Assembly: GCA_017302575.1 (NCBI GenBank)
Contig: JAFLDD010000001.1
Location: 1,298,629 to 1,362,628 of the forward strand
DNA: 64,000 bases
Origin: Alphaproteobacteria bacterium
GTDB taxonomy: Bacteria; Pseudomonadota; Alphaproteobacteria; Rickettsiales; UBA3002
Direction: 5' to 3'
The notes under the pieces are model-generated. The model worked only from the letters and a program-made list of their open reading frames with translations. It did not search any database and was not told the DNA's origin. Positions 47,099 to 57,276 of the stretch are shown here, one piece after another. Within the stretch, counting starts at the first letter, position 1. Each line of letters begins with the position of its first letter. The position numbers and the translations under genes are program-made.

Positions 47099-48349
47099 AT
47101 GAGCGGTTTATTTATTCTTATTAGCGAAGCATCCCTTGAGCCATGGGCGCGTGATGTTGCCCAAGCCATGGGTGTGGAAGAACCTTGGATTATGGTAGGT
47201 ACGCCTGCTAGCGCGGCCGAGAAAATTGCCAAACATCAAATTACACCTTCGCACATCGTGCTTGAGCTTGGCTCGCGCGGCTCAGACGTATTGCCAGAAA
47301 TTGACACGTTGGGCGAACAATGCGTGGCGGGCACACGTGTAGTAGCGGCAGGCAATACCAATGACATCCAACTTTATCGCGCGCTGGTATCACGCGGAGT
47401 GCTGGATTATTTGCCAATGCCAGCCTTGGGCCAAGATATTGTTAAAGCACTCGCTGGGCCTGCCTCAGCAGCACCTGCTGCCCCTGCCCAAGCGGCAGCC
47501 GCCACCGCCCCTGCCGCAACGCGCAGCACTGGCAAAGAAAAGCGCGTGATTGCCATGATGAGCGCCGCAAGTGGCGATGGTGCTAGCACACTGGCACTCA
47601 ACACTGCTTACGCGATTAGCGAAATTTTCCAAGGCCACACTGTGTTGGTCGATATGGATTACCAATTCGGCATGGTGGCAAAGAATATCAATCTGCAAAG
47701 CCAGTACGGTATTCGTGATTTATTCGAACATCCTGAGCGTGGTATTGATACGACCCTCATTCGTCGCATGGCTGCCCAATATGGCGATCTGCACGTGATT
47801 GCAGCGCCTAGTGATTTGCGTTTTCTGCCCAATCTTAGTGCGCAAGCCATTCCAGAATTGCTGACCATCTTGAAGCAATCGTATGACACGATCATTCTCG
47901 ATTTGCCGCATGTATGGTTGCCTTGGGTGGCTACTGCCTGCCAATATTCCACCCATCAAGTGTTGGTGGCGCAGCTTTGGCTTAAGTCCGTTACTCACTC
48001 GGCGCGCCTGCTGAAAGCGTGGCGTGAGCATAATATCTCGATGGATCAGGTATCACTGGTTATCAACCGTTCAGGCGCTAAATTCAAAGAGGCGATTGAG
48101 CCCAAAGACTTCGAAAGAGTGTGCGGCCTACCGATTCGCCACATGGTGACCAATGACATTAAATCCGTAGTAATGGCAGAAGGCGAAGCCAAGACAATTA
48201 TGGAGCTACCACCTAGCAAACTGCGGCATGATATTGAACAGCTCGCGCGTTTGTTGTTGGGGCTTAATCCACTCACCGACTTGGACACGGACGAAGGAAA
48301 ACCAAGTGGCTTTATGGGTGCTTTAGCGCGCTTCACGAAGGGAAGTTAA
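47099..48349 (+). CDS. cpaE: Tad pilus localisation ATPase CpaE (TadZ)
   Basis: A 416-residue MinD/ParA-type protein that places the pilus machine at a pole. The N-terminal region (about 1-115) is receiver-like but lacks a clear phosphoacceptor. After an Ala/Pro linker the ATPase starts with MMSAASGDGASTLALNTAYA, in which the usual KGGxGK(S/T) Walker A is replaced by SGDGAST without lysine. DMDYQFGMVAKN and ILDLPHVW match the next motifs. TadZ proteins are often non-canonical at this site. It is separated from cpaD by 58 bases. Confidence 0.92.
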   Translation: MSGLFILISEASLEPWARDVAQAMGVEEPWIMVGTPASAAEKIAKHQITPSHIVLELGSRGSDVLPEIDTLGEQCVAGTRVVAAGNTNDIQLYRALVSRGVLDYLPMPALGQDIVKALAGPASAAPAAPAQAAAATAPAATRSTGKEKRVIAMMSAASGDGASTLALNTAYAISEIFQGHTVLVDMDYQFGMVAKNINLQSQYGIRDLFEHPERGIDTTLIRRMAAQYGDLHVIAAPSDLRFLPNLSAQAIPELLTILKQSYDTIILDLPHVWLPWVATACQYSTHQVLVAQLWLKSVTHSARLLKAWREHNISMDQVSLVINRSGAKFKEAIEPKDFERVCGLPIRHMVTNDIKSVVMAEGEAKTIMELPPSKLRHDIEQLARLLLGLNPLTDLDTDEGKPSGFMGALARFTKGS

Positions 48350-48350
48350 T

Positions 48351-49757
48351 ATGTTTGGTAAAAAACCTCTCGAAGCTTCTGCAACACCAGCAGCGCCAGC
48401 AGCTACCACTGCTGCGCCAAACCCTTCAGTGCCCTTCATACCAGAAGGTGAGCATGAGCTTTATCGCTATCTGGATTCCAAATTAGAAACGGCGGATTAT
48501 CGCGCTGCTAAGCAGGCGTTGCTTGCTGATATGGTCGATCAAATCGATTTTCAGGCACTAGAGCGCATGGATGTGGATGTGCGTCGTCGCAAAGTGCGTG
48601 AAGCATCCGAGAAGCTATTACCAAACGTTCCTATTCCGCTTACCGCGCCGCAAATCTCGCTGATAAAAGATCAGGCGATGGACGAGATTTTAGGATTTGG
48701 CCCCATTGAGCCGCTCCTCAAAGATGCTGACGTCAACGATATCATGATTAATACGCATAAGCGCATTTACATCGAGCGCCATGGCAAAATTTTTCTCACC
48801 GATATTACGTTTTTGAGTGAAGAGCATCTGCTGGGCGTGATTCAACGCATTGTTTCACGCGTTGGTCGTAGGGTCGATGAAGCCAACCCGATGGTCGATG
48901 CGCGTATGCCAGACGGCTCGCGTTTCAACGCGATTATTCCGCCACTTGCGCTGGATGGTGCGCTGGTTTCGATTCGTAAATTCAAAAAGAATAAGCTCTC
49001 GCTCGAACAATATGTAGATTATGGTTCGCTCTCGCCCGCCATGGCAAAATTCTTGGCGATTTGCGGCCGCGTGCGCATGAATATTATTATCTCGGGTGGT
49101 ACGGGTTCAGGAAAAACAACCCTACTCAATGCGCTTTCTGCCCATATTGAGGCGACCGAGCGCGTCATCACGATTGAGGACGCGGCAGAGCTGCAATTGG
49201 TGCAACCACATGTGCTGCGCTTAGAAACACGCCCTGCTTCGATTGAGGGCAAGGGCGAGGTGAATCAACGCCAACTGGTGCGCAACGCGCTTCGTATGCG
49301 CCCTGATCGCATCATTCTTGGTGAGATGCGCGGTGACGAGGCCATAGACGTATTGTCTGCCATGAACACGGGCCACGATGGTTCGATGGCAACCATTCAC
49401 GCCAACACACCGCGTGATTGCTTGTCGCGTATTGAGAATCTGGTGGCGATGTCTTCGGTAAGTATTGGTGTTAGTTCGTTGCGCTATCAAATCGCCAGCG
49501 CGCTGAATCTCATCGTGCAGATTCAACGTATGCGAGATGGCAAGCGTCGCATTGTACAAATTGAAGAGGTCACGGGTTTTGACTCGCAGACTATTCAGTC
49601 GCAGACCTTGTTCCAATATCGCGTCAAAGGCGTGCGCGCTGATGGTACGCTAGATGGTGAATATGAAGCGATGCCGTTCAAGCCGCGCATGGCCGAACAA
49701 GCTGAATATTACGGGCTAGTGGATGAACTTATGTCGTGCTTCCCACGACCCGTATAG
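48351..49757 (+). CDS. cpaF: Tad pilus secretion ATPase CpaF (TadA)
   Basis: A 468-residue VirB11/PilB-type ATPase that powers Flp pilus assembly and retraction. Walker A is [14 protein letters not shown] near residue 247, with the Asp box [12 protein letters not shown], Walker [14 protein letters not shown] and His box [15 protein letters not shown]. The N-terminal 25 residues are an Ala/Pro linker. Its start is one base after cpaE. Confidence 0.97.
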   Translation: MFGKKPLEASATPAAPAATTAAPNPSVPFIPEGEHELYRYLDSKLETADYRAAKQALLADMVDQIDFQALERMDVDVRRRKVREASEKLLPNVPIPLTAPQISLIKDQAMDEILGFGPIEPLLKDADVNDIMINTHKRIYIERHGKIFLTDITFLSEEHLLGVIQRIVSRVGRRVDEANPMVDARMPDGSRFNAIIPPLALDGALVSIRKFKKNKLSLEQYVDYGSLSPAMAKFLAICGRVRMNIIISGGTGSGKTTLLNALSAHIEATERVITIEDAAELQLVQPHVLRLETRPASIEGKGEVNQRQLVRNALRMRPDRIILGEMRGDEAIDVLSAMNTGHDGSMATIHANTPRDCLSRIENLVAMSSVSIGVSSLRYQIASALNLIVQIQRMRDGKRRIVQIEEVTGFDSQTIQSQTLFQYRVKGVRADGTLDGEYEAMPFKPRMAEQAEYYGLVDELMSCFPRPV

Positions 49758-49766
49758 GAGGTTTCA

Positions 49767-50732
49767 TTGGAAGTATTTCTCTTCGCATTAGGTGTGGGCA
49801 TTGTGAGCTACATCGCGTTCGCGATACTATTTCCGAAGGCTATTCCGAGCGATGCGAGTGATTACACCAAGCAAGCGCTAGAACGCATCTATCAAGAAAC
49901 GCAAGGCACGAACGATACGGCCACTATTCTCAAAGACCAGCTTCTGGAAGAGTCCGCGCTGGTGCGTGCGGTATTTGGCTGGCGCATCATGCAGCCTATT
50001 TATGAAGCGGCTGTGCAAGCGGGATATCTGCATCAATTGCGCTTCTTGGTGACGTTAATGCTGGCCGGATTTGGTATCAGCCTTGTTTTATTTATAGGGC
50101 TTGGCATCACGCTGCCAGCCGCTTTGCTGTTGGCAAGTTTGCTTGGTTATTATCTGCCATACCGCCATTGCGTGCGTGCAGTACGTAAGCGTAATCGCCA
50201 GTTTCTTGACCAGTTTCCCGATGCGCTCGATATGATTGTGCGCAGTGTGCGTTCAGGCTTTCCGCTCACTACCGCGCTGCAGATGCTGGCTGATAATTCG
50301 CAATCACCCGTTAAAGAAGAATTCCGCCAGGTGGTGGATGAGCTGGGTATGGGTCGTAATTTGAATCAAGCTTTAGCACGGCTTGCGGTACGTATTAATG
50401 AGCCCGATATTCGCTTTTTCGTGGTTGTACTCACGGTTCAGCAAGAGACGGGTGGCAACTTGGCAGAGATCATCAACAATCTTTCCAGCATCATCCGCAA
50501 ACGCAAGCAGCTACGACACAAAATTCGCGCTATGACTTCCGAAGGCCGCGCGACGGCATGGGTGCTGGGCCTATTGCCAGTATTTGTGTTCTGCGCGCTT
50601 TATGCCATGCAGCCTACGTACCTGATGCCATTCTTCACTGACCCTATCGGTATGATGATGTTTGGTACCGCGCTTGGGCTGCTCGGCATCTGTGTCTTCG
50701 TCGTAAAACAGATGATTGACGTGGAGATATAA
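49767..50732 (+). CDS. tadB: Tad pilus inner-membrane platform protein TadB
   Basis: A 321-residue GspF/T2SSF-domain protein with an N-terminal helix, two central helices (about 92-135) and two at the C-terminus. Conserved stretches are FPDALDMIVRSVRSGFPLTTAL and VQQETGGNLAEIINNLS. It starts with TTG at 49767, chosen because AGGAGG sits five bases upstream. TadB and TadC form the inner-membrane platform driven by CpaF. Its stop shares one base with the tadC start. Confidence 0.94.
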   Translation: MEVFLFALGVGIVSYIAFAILFPKAIPSDASDYTKQALERIYQETQGTNDTATILKDQLLEESALVRAVFGWRIMQPIYEAAVQAGYLHQLRFLVTLMLAGFGISLVLFIGLGITLPAALLLASLLGYYLPYRHCVRAVRKRNRQFLDQFPDALDMIVRSVRSGFPLTTALQMLADNSQSPVKEEFRQVVDELGMGRNLNQALARLAVRINEPDIRFFVVVLTVQQETGGNLAEIINNLSSIIRKRKQLRHKIRAMTSEGRATAWVLGLLPVFVFCALYAMQPTYLMPFFTDPIGMMMFGTALGLLGICVFVVKQMIDVEI

Positions 50733-51679
50733 TGCAACTTCTTGGCGCAGGTCTGGTTGGGTTGGTAGTGTTTCTAAGCTATCTCGCGTTTGACCAATTT
50801 TTGGCCAATCGCCGCCGCAAAGATTCGCTGCGCATTCGTATCGCGGCTGATGGCACACGCATTACCGAAGACTCTGAAGGCTCAATTGGTCTTGATAAAG
50901 AGCTTTCCATGCGCGCTAAAACGCTGGCAGGTATTCTACGCATGATGGGCGTGAATGTTGAAGAAGCGACGCGCAAACTAGAGGTGCGTTTCGCCCGCGC
51001 GGGCAATCCTTCTCCCGATGCGCCGATTTTCTATCTCTTCTTCCAGCGCGTGGTGAGCATTGTATTGCTAATGTTAGCACTGACATTTGTCGCCACCCCT
51101 GCAGACGGCACGCGCAAAATCCTTTTTATCGTGATGGGTTTATTCATCGGATTTATTGCCGTGTTCGGCGCCTATTTCTTTTTACAAAACGCCATTAGCA
51201 AGCGCCAAAGCCTGCTCATCAAGGCTTTCCCTGATACGCTCGATTTGCTGCTCATTTGCGTTGAATCGGGGCTAGCGCTGGATGCATCGCTCAACCGCGT
51301 GTGTGGCGAATTGGGACGCGCTTTTCCTGAAATGACGCAAGAGCTGAACCGCACGCGTCTGGAATTGGCATTGCTGAATGACCGCACCAAGGCGCTTTCT
51401 AACCTTGCTGAGCGCACAGACTTGCTCGCCTTCCGATCACTTACTGCCACGCTCATTCAATCCGAACGCTTCGGTACATCGCTCACCGATACGCTCAGAG
51501 TATTGTCCGAGGACTTCAGATTACAGCGCCTCGCAAAGGCGGAGGAAAAGGCCGCACGCCTGCCTGTATTGCTAACCATCCCACTTGTGTTCTTGTTGAT
51601 GCCCGCCTTCATGCTCATCATCCTTGGGCCTGCGATTATCAGCTTCATGCGTGATGGTAGTGCTTTAACCGGCGGCTAA
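50732..51679 (+). CDS. tadC: Tad pilus inner-membrane platform protein TadC
   Basis: A 315-residue GspF-type partner of TadB. It has two central helices (about 105-150) and a C-terminal pair ([28 protein letters not shown]). The core matches [27 protein letters not shown] and ALTFVATP. It is the last tad gene here: no tadD, flp pilin, prepilin peptidase or tadE/F/G follow, and uvrB begins 19 bases later. Confidence 0.94.
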   Translation: MQLLGAGLVGLVVFLSYLAFDQFLANRRRKDSLRIRIAADGTRITEDSEGSIGLDKELSMRAKTLAGILRMMGVNVEEATRKLEVRFARAGNPSPDAPIFYLFFQRVVSIVLLMLALTFVATPADGTRKILFIVMGLFIGFIAVFGAYFFLQNAISKRQSLLIKAFPDTLDLLLICVESGLALDASLNRVCGELGRAFPEMTQELNRTRLELALLNDRTKALSNLAERTDLLAFRSLTATLIQSERFGTSLTDTLRVLSEDFRLQRLAKAEEKAARLPVLLTIPLVFLLMPAFMLIILGPAIISFMRDGSALTGG

Positions 51680-51682
51680 GTT

Positions 51683-51696
51683 CGCCTATATAGGCG
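51683..51696. promoter_or_regulatory. 14-base palindrome directly before uvrB
   Basis: A perfect CGCCTATATAGGCG palindrome between the tadC stop and the uvrB ATG, ending two bases before the start codon. It occupies the position of the ribosome site and could form a hairpin or a protein-binding site. It does not fit the alphaproteobacterial LexA pattern GTTC-N7-GTTC. Confidence 0.5.
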
Positions 51697-51698
51697 TA

Positions 51699-53750
51699 AT
51701 GGCTTCTTCATTACAGGTTATCTCCGAGTATGAACCGCGCGGCGACCAGCCGCAGGCAATTGCGCAGCTTGTCAAAGGCTTGGAAGCACAGGCGAAAAAT
51801 CAGGTGCTGCTCGGTGTGACGGGTTCAGGCAAAACCTTCACCATGGCGAAGGTGATCGAGGCAACGAATCGCCCCGCCTTGATTCTGGCACATAATAAAA
51901 CCCTCGCCGCGCAACTTTATAACGAAATGAAGCATTTCTTCCCCAACAATGCGGTGGAATATTTTGTTTCCTATTACGATTATTATCAGCCCGAAGCGTA
52001 TGTTGCGAAAAGCGATACGTACATCGAGAAAGAATCGCAGATTAACGAACAGATTGACCGCATGCGCCATAGTGCCACGCGCTCGCTGCTGGAACGACGC
52101 GATGTGATTGTGGTTGCTTCGGTGAGCTGTATTTACGGTATCGGCTCGGTCGAGACCTATCTGAGCATGACCAAGAAGTTCAAAATCGGTGACGAGATTA
52201 CGCAAAAAGAATTGCTCGCGCTATTCGTGCAGCTTCTCTACAAGCGCAATGACATGGCCTTTGTGCGCGGTGCTTTCCGTGTGCGCGGCGATAGTGTCGA
52301 TATCTTCCCTGCCCACTTGGAAGATCGCGCATGGCGCTTGAGCTTCTTTGGGGATGAGATTGAAACCATCTATGAATTTGACCCGCTGACGGGCGAGCGC
52401 GGCGAGACCTTGAGTGAGATTACGCTTTATGCCAACAGCCACTATGTGACACCCAAGCCAACACTTGAAGCGGCCATCAAAGATATTAAAACGGACTTGA
52501 AAGCGCGGCTTGATTGGCTGCACGCCAACGGAAAATTACTTGAAGCGCAACGACTGGAACAGCGCACGCAATTTGATTTGGAAATGCTCATGGAAACGGG
52601 CATGTGTCGTGGCATCGAAAATTATTCGCGCTATCTTTCCGGCACTGCGCCGGGTGAACCGCCGCCGACGTTGTTCCAATATTTACCGCAAAATGCATTG
52701 CTGTTTGTCGATGAGTCGCATGTGACGTTGCCGCAAGTGCGCGGCATGTATAATGGTGACCAAGCGCGCAAACGTGTCTTGTCGGAGCATGGGTTCCGTT
52801 TGCCATCGTGCCTTGATAATCGCCCACTCAAATTCGAGGAGTGGGACGCGATGCGCCCACAAACCATTTGTGTTTCGGCAACGCCAAGCGAGTTGGAACT
52901 GGGCTGGACGAATGGGCTATTCGCCGAGCAGGTGATTCGCCCTACGGGCCTTGTCGACCCACAATGTATTATTAAGCCCGTTGGTTTGCAGGTCGATGAT
53001 TTGTTGAGCGAAGTGAAGCAACAAGTAAAGCTCGGCCAGCGCACCTTAGTGACGACGCTTACCAAACGCATGGCCGAAGAGCTCAGCGAATATATGGACG
53101 AAGCGGGCATCAAGGTGCGCTATTTGCATTCGGATATTGATACGCTGGAGCGTATTCAAATCATCCGCGATTTGCGCGTTGGCGTTTTCGATGTGCTGAT
53201 TGGCGTGAACCTGCTGCGTGAGGGTTTGGATATTCCCGAATGCGGGCTGATGGCGATTCTAGATGCCGACAAAGAAGGTTTTCTGCGCAGCAAAACGGCG
53301 CTGATTCAAACCATTGGTCGGGCGGCACGCAACGTGAACAGCAAGGTGATTTTATATGCCGATAAAATGACCGACTCGCTGAAAGGCGCGATTGCAGAGA
53401 CCGACCGCAGACGTTCGATTCAGGAGGCCTATAATAAAAAGCACAACATCACACCGCAATCGGTGAAGGCATCGCTTTCGGATATTCGCCAGTCGGTCGA
53501 GGAGCAGGATTATTTGACTGTTGATGTGAAAGAGTCTGGCTTGGAAGATTTCACCGGCACATCGCTTGAAGTGCAGATCGAGAAACTGAAAAAGCAAATG
53601 CTCAAAGCCGCGAATGATTTGGAATTCGAAACGGCCGCACGCTTGCGCGACGAGGTAAAACGCATGGAGTCAATGCTGCTGGAATTACCTGCAACGCCTA
53701 TTGCAAAAGCAACTGGCAAAGCACCGAAGACACGAAAAAAGAAAGCGTAA
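51699..53750 (+). CDS. uvrB: Excinuclease ABC subunit UvrB
   Basis: Helicase-like damage-verification subunit of nucleotide excision repair. The 683 residues carry Walker [13 protein letters not shown] near residue 41, the beta-hairpin region ([15 protein letters not shown]) and helicase motifs ([35 protein letters not shown]). The C-terminal UVR motif is [18 protein letters not shown] Lys-rich tail ends it. It follows the tad locus by chance of position; no LexA box was found just upstream. Confidence 0.98.
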   Translation: MASSLQVISEYEPRGDQPQAIAQLVKGLEAQAKNQVLLGVTGSGKTFTMAKVIEATNRPALILAHNKTLAAQLYNEMKHFFPNNAVEYFVSYYDYYQPEAYVAKSDTYIEKESQINEQIDRMRHSATRSLLERRDVIVVASVSCIYGIGSVETYLSMTKKFKIGDEITQKELLALFVQLLYKRNDMAFVRGAFRVRGDSVDIFPAHLEDRAWRLSFFGDEIETIYEFDPLTGERGETLSEITLYANSHYVTPKPTLEAAIKDIKTDLKARLDWLHANGKLLEAQRLEQRTQFDLEMLMETGMCRGIENYSRYLSGTAPGEPPPTLFQYLPQNALLFVDESHVTLPQVRGMYNGDQARKRVLSEHGFRLPSCLDNRPLKFEEWDAMRPQTICVSATPSELELGWTNGLFAEQVIRPTGLVDPQCIIKPVGLQVDDLLSEVKQQVKLGQRTLVTTLTKRMAEELSEYMDEAGIKVRYLHSDIDTLERIQIIRDLRVGVFDVLIGVNLLREGLDIPECGLMAILDADKEGFLRSKTALIQTIGRAARNVNSKVILYADKMTDSLKGAIAETDRRRSIQEAYNKKHNITPQSVKASLSDIRQSVEEQDYLTVDVKESGLEDFTGTSLEVQIEKLKKQMLKAANDLEFETAARLRDEVKRMESMLLELPATPIAKATGKAPKTRKKKA

Positions 53751-53829
53751 TGCTGCACTGCGGGATTATGGGGTAGTAATTCACGCCTAAGTCTTTATGG
53801 TGCCCATTCATGAAAATGCATGGGGTCCT

Positions 53830-55182
53830 ATGGCTGCTCAAAAAAAATCGTGGTTGAGTCATTTATATATTCAGGTGCTCATCGCTATTGGGATTGGCGT
53901 TGCGTTAGGGTATTTTGCGCCAGATATCGGGCAAAAAATGAAGCCTTTGGGTGATGGCTTCATCAAACTCATCAAAATGGTGATTGCGCCGATTATTTTT
54001 TGCACCGTAGTGTCTGGCATCGCCCATATGGGTGACATGAAATCGGCGGGACGCTTGGGTGTTAAATCTCTGTTCTATTTCTTTTGTGCTACTACCTTGG
54101 CGTTGATTATAGGCCTGATTGTAGGAACGGCAGGCGGCGCAGGAAACGGCATGAATATCGACGTTAGTTCGATTGACCCCAGCGCGGTAGATTCGTATCT
54201 AAGCGCAGCTAGTGCTACCAAAAGCGAAAGCTTTACGGAGTTTCTGCTTAATCTCATTCCCAAAACATTTGTTGGTGCATTTGCTGAAGGCAACTTGCTG
54301 CAAGTACTGGTGATTGCGATTCTGTTTGCTTGGGCCATGCTGAGCCTAGGCGCAAAAGGTAAGCCCATTCTTCAGGGTATTGATCTCGTCGCACAGGTGT
54401 TTTTCAAAATTATCGCGATTATCATGAAACTCGCACCGCTTGGTGCGTTCGGCGCCATGGCTTTTACCATTGGTGCTTACGGCGTGGAGACTTTAGGCAA
54501 TCTGCTCTATTTCATGGTGCTCTTTTATGTGACATGCTTGGCGTTTGTATTCGTTGGTCTTGCCTTATTGCTCAAAGTGACCACGGGACTCTCCATCTGG
54601 CAACTCATCAAATATATCCGCGAGGAAATCTTTATTGTGCTGGGCACCTGCTCTTCGGAAACGGTGCTGCCGCGCATTTTGGATAAACTTGAGAAGCTCG
54701 GTGTCCATAAACAAGTGGTGGGTATGGTGATTCCTACGGGCTATAGTTTCAATCTCGATGGTTCGTCAATTTACTTCACCATGGCAGTAGTGTTCCTTGC
54801 CCAAGCCACCAACACACCGCTGACATGGGAGCAAGAAGTGGCCATTTTACTGACGATGCTCTTCACCTCTAAGGGTGCGGCTGCAGTGGTAGGTTCGGCG
54901 TTTATCGTGCTTACGGGCACCTTATCGACGCTTGATATTATTCCAGTGGTTGCCGTTACCATCGTGTTGGGTATTGACCGCTTCATGGCAGAGGCGCGCG
55001 CCATCACCAACCTGATTGGTAATTGCGTAGGCACGCTGGTGATTGGTCGCTGGGAGAAGGCGATTGATCTGGTGCATGCCAAGAAAGTATTAAGTGGTGC
55101 CATTGAGGTGCATGCGGCAAGTGACCCAGAGGATGTGATACTTGAATCGCATGCGCTGGACGCGGCGAGTAAAAAAGTCTAG
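53830..55182 (+). CDS. DctA-type dicarboxylate:cation symporter
   Basis: A protein of about 450 residues in the dicarboxylate/amino acid:cation symporter (DAACS) family. It shows the tip-region stretch FIVLGTCSSETVLPRIL, the conserved PTGYSFNLDGSSIYFTMAVVFLAQAT, TSKGAAAVVGSAFIVL and GIDRFMAEARAITNLIGN. These are close to DctA, so C4-dicarboxylate uptake (succinate, fumarate, malate) is likely; glutamate transport is an alternative. I prefer the ATG at 53830 to one 11 codons upstream, since MAAQKKSWLSHLYIQ is the usual type of start. Confidence 0.9.
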   Translation: MAAQKKSWLSHLYIQVLIAIGIGVALGYFAPDIGQKMKPLGDGFIKLIKMVIAPIIFCTVVSGIAHMGDMKSAGRLGVKSLFYFFCATTLALIIGLIVGTAGGAGNGMNIDVSSIDPSAVDSYLSAASATKSESFTEFLLNLIPKTFVGAFAEGNLLQVLVIAILFAWAMLSLGAKGKPILQGIDLVAQVFFKIIAIIMKLAPLGAFGAMAFTIGAYGVETLGNLLYFMVLFYVTCLAFVFVGLALLLKVTTGLSIWQLIKYIREEIFIVLGTCSSETVLPRILDKLEKLGVHKQVVGMVIPTGYSFNLDGSSIYFTMAVVFLAQATNTPLTWEQEVAILLTMLFTSKGAAAVVGSAFIVLTGTLSTLDIIPVVAVTIVLGIDRFMAEARAITNLIGNCVGTLVIGRWEKAIDLVHAKKVLSGAIEVHAASDPEDVILESHALDAASKKV

Positions 55183-55194
55183 ACTTCCTACATT

Positions 55195-55881
55195 ATGGAT
55201 CCTGCGCTCAGTGAATCATTGCTGAATATGATTTTGGGTTCCTACTGCGTGAAGGGTCATCACGTAACGTGGGCTATGCCTGTTTATGTGTTGGCTAATC
55301 TTTCTTTTGTGCTGGCTGGGCTTTACACCTATCGCCGCTATCTTATTTTCCGTCGTGATGGTTTCGCGGCCGCAGAAGCGGTGCATGCCGTAGCGTGGGC
55401 TATTGCGGCAATTGGTATCTTGGGCGTTTATAATTATTTCTTCCGATCCGTACCCACCTTGTGGACACAGGTTGCTATTATCATGGCCTATGTATTTGGC
55501 TTCTTCACGATTTTCATTCGTTACGTGATTGGTCTGCGATGGAAGCATGTGCTGTTAGGCGTACTTACGTTTATTGTGGTGAATTACATTAACATCGAAT
55601 TGCATAACCCACGCGAGATGAATGGTGCTGTTTTTTATCTACCCATCTTGTTGGTGCTGGTCATTTTCTCGGCGCACCTGCATGCGCATAACAAACCTGG
55701 CACGTTGCTCTTCATTCAGGCTTCGGTGCTCTTCATGTTTGCAGTATTCTTGCGGATGATGGATGCTAATGTCTGCGCCCGCACAGGTATGGGCACCATG
55801 GTTTTATGGTTGGTGTGCACGTCAGTGTCCATGGCCTTCCTGAGTGAGGTATTGGCGCGTAATGTGGCTCGACACCGTTAA
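55195..55881 (+). CDS. Seven-helix ceramidase-family protein, catalytic residues missing
   Basis: A 228-residue membrane protein with about seven helices. Its pattern follows the bacterial ceramidase (CREST) family: YC near residue 17, LANLSFVLAGLYTYRR, a NG.xxYLPILL stretch, and LRMMDANVCARTGMGTMVLW. The metal ligands expected in that family are not there: the LFHT-type His is replaced (YNYFFRSV), the HxxWH-type C-terminal pair reads MVLWLVC, and the YCE glutamate is lost. It is therefore probably a pseudoenzyme or a divergent relative with a new role. It lies 12 bases after the symporter, so co-transcription is possible. Assignment rests on pattern reading only. Confidence 0.55.
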   Translation: MDPALSESLLNMILGSYCVKGHHVTWAMPVYVLANLSFVLAGLYTYRRYLIFRRDGFAAAEAVHAVAWAIAAIGILGVYNYFFRSVPTLWTQVAIIMAYVFGFFTIFIRYVIGLRWKHVLLGVLTFIVVNYINIELHNPREMNGAVFYLPILLVLVIFSAHLHAHNKPGTLLFIQASVLFMFAVFLRMMDANVCARTGMGTMVLWLVCTSVSMAFLSEVLARNVARHR

Positions 55882-55915
55882 GATGCTGTTTTTTCTAGCC
55901 ACATACTAAATCTTG

Positions 55916-55939
55916 TAGTAGTTTTATGCGTAACTACTA
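55916..55939. repeat. Inverted repeat upstream of phaZ
   Basis: TAGTAGTT (55916-55923) and AACTACTA (55932-55939) are perfectly complementary with an eight-base spacer, in an AT-rich 144-base gap. It lies about 87 bases before the phaZ start. It is a candidate operator or a weak terminator for the upstream gene; there is no strong T run after it. Confidence 0.5.
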
Positions 55940-56025
55940 TTGCTAGGCAAGTGGCTTAACCGTTTCTTCAGATATCGGTGCTATTCTGAAGACTCAAAAA
56001 CAACAATGCTAGACCACGAGGTAGT

Positions 56026-57261
56026 ATGATTTTCGAAAACACAGGCCTGTATCATTTAAAAGAAATGCATCATGCCTCGCTTGCGCCTATGCGCATGATG
56101 GCCAACGCCACCAAACACATGTTCTCAAACCCCCTGCACCCGCTTTCCTATACGGGTCTTGGTCGTCACATGGCGGCAACGGGTGAGTTGATTGAACGCA
56201 TCACCCAGTCTTACCCTAAGCCAGAGTTCGGCATCACCACGACCGAGATTGCTGGTAAAAAAGTAGACGTGTGGGAAGAAGTATTGCTTGAGAAAGCATT
56301 CTGTAAACTCGTGCGCTTTAAGCGCGATACGAAACAAAAAAGTTCGAAGCTGCTTTTGGTTGCGCCTATGTCGGGTCACCATGCAACGCTTCTGCGCGGT
56401 ACAGTTGAAGCACTGTTACCGCATCATGATGTCTACATCACCGATTGGTTGGATGGTCGTGAAGTGCCACTCTTTAAGGGTGAATTCACGCTTAATACCT
56501 ATATCGACTATCTGCTCGAATTTATGCGCCATATTGGCCCTGGCATTCACACCATGGCGGTGTGCCAACCTTCTGTGCCACTCATGGCAGCCGTTGCGTT
56601 GATGAACCAGACCAAAGACCCCTGCACACCTAAAACGATGACGTTGATGGGTGGTCCAGTGGATACACGTAAAGCGCCAACGAAGGTGAATCAGTTCAGC
56701 AAAGAACATTCTATTTCGTGGTTCGAGAGCAATGTGATCACACGCGTGCCGCTCAATTACCCAGGCTTTGCACGCCGTGTTTACCCAGGCTTCTTACAGC
56801 TTGCTGGCTTTATGAGCATGAACTTCGAGCGTCATAAAGACGCACATGTTGATCTTTTCAATCATCTCGTACAAGGAGACGGTGAGAAGGCGCAATCGCA
56901 TCGTGACTTCTATAATGAGTATCTCGCAGTGGCCGATTTGCCTGCGGAATATTACTTGCAGACCATTGAGGAAGTATTCCACAAACATTCGCTGCCGGAT
57001 GGCAAGTTGATGCATTATGACCAACGCGTGCGCCCCGATGCGATTACCAAAACCGCTATCTTGGCGATTGAAGGTGAGCTGGATGATATTTCGGGCCTTG
57101 GCCAGACTAAAGCCGCACTCGAGGTCACCAAGAATCTTTCGGATGCGAAGAAAAAATACCATATGGCACCACAAGTGGGTCACTATGGTATCTTCAATGG
57201 CCGCAAATGGCGCGAGCAGGTCCGCCCTGTTATTACAGGCTGGATTGAGAAACATTCGTAG
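56026..57261 (+). CDS. phaZ: Intracellular polyhydroxybutyrate depolymerase PhaZ
   Basis: A 411-residue alpha/beta-hydrolase that degrades amorphous PHB granules in the cytoplasm. Its N-terminal NPLHPLSYTGLGRHMAATGEL is typical. The nucleophile elbow has Cys180 in AVCQPSVPLMA, in place of the usual Ser, as in this family. Other features are VAPMSGHHATLLRGTVEALL, WLDGREVPLF and the C-terminal His in QVGHYGIFNGRKW. No PHB synthase gene is in the window. It stands alone, preceded by an inverted repeat. Confidence 0.93.
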   Translation: MIFENTGLYHLKEMHHASLAPMRMMANATKHMFSNPLHPLSYTGLGRHMAATGELIERITQSYPKPEFGITTTEIAGKKVDVWEEVLLEKAFCKLVRFKRDTKQKSSKLLLVAPMSGHHATLLRGTVEALLPHHDVYITDWLDGREVPLFKGEFTLNTYIDYLLEFMRHIGPGIHTMAVCQPSVPLMAAVALMNQTKDPCTPKTMTLMGGPVDTRKAPTKVNQFSKEHSISWFESNVITRVPLNYPGFARRVYPGFLQLAGFMSMNFERHKDAHVDLFNHLVQGDGEKAQSHRDFYNEYLAVADLPAEYYLQTIEEVFHKHSLPDGKLMHYDQRVRPDAITKTAILAIEGELDDISGLGQTKAALEVTKNLSDAKKKYHMAPQVGHYGIFNGRKWREQVRPVITGWIEKHS

Positions 57262-57276
57262 ATTATAATCCGCGCC

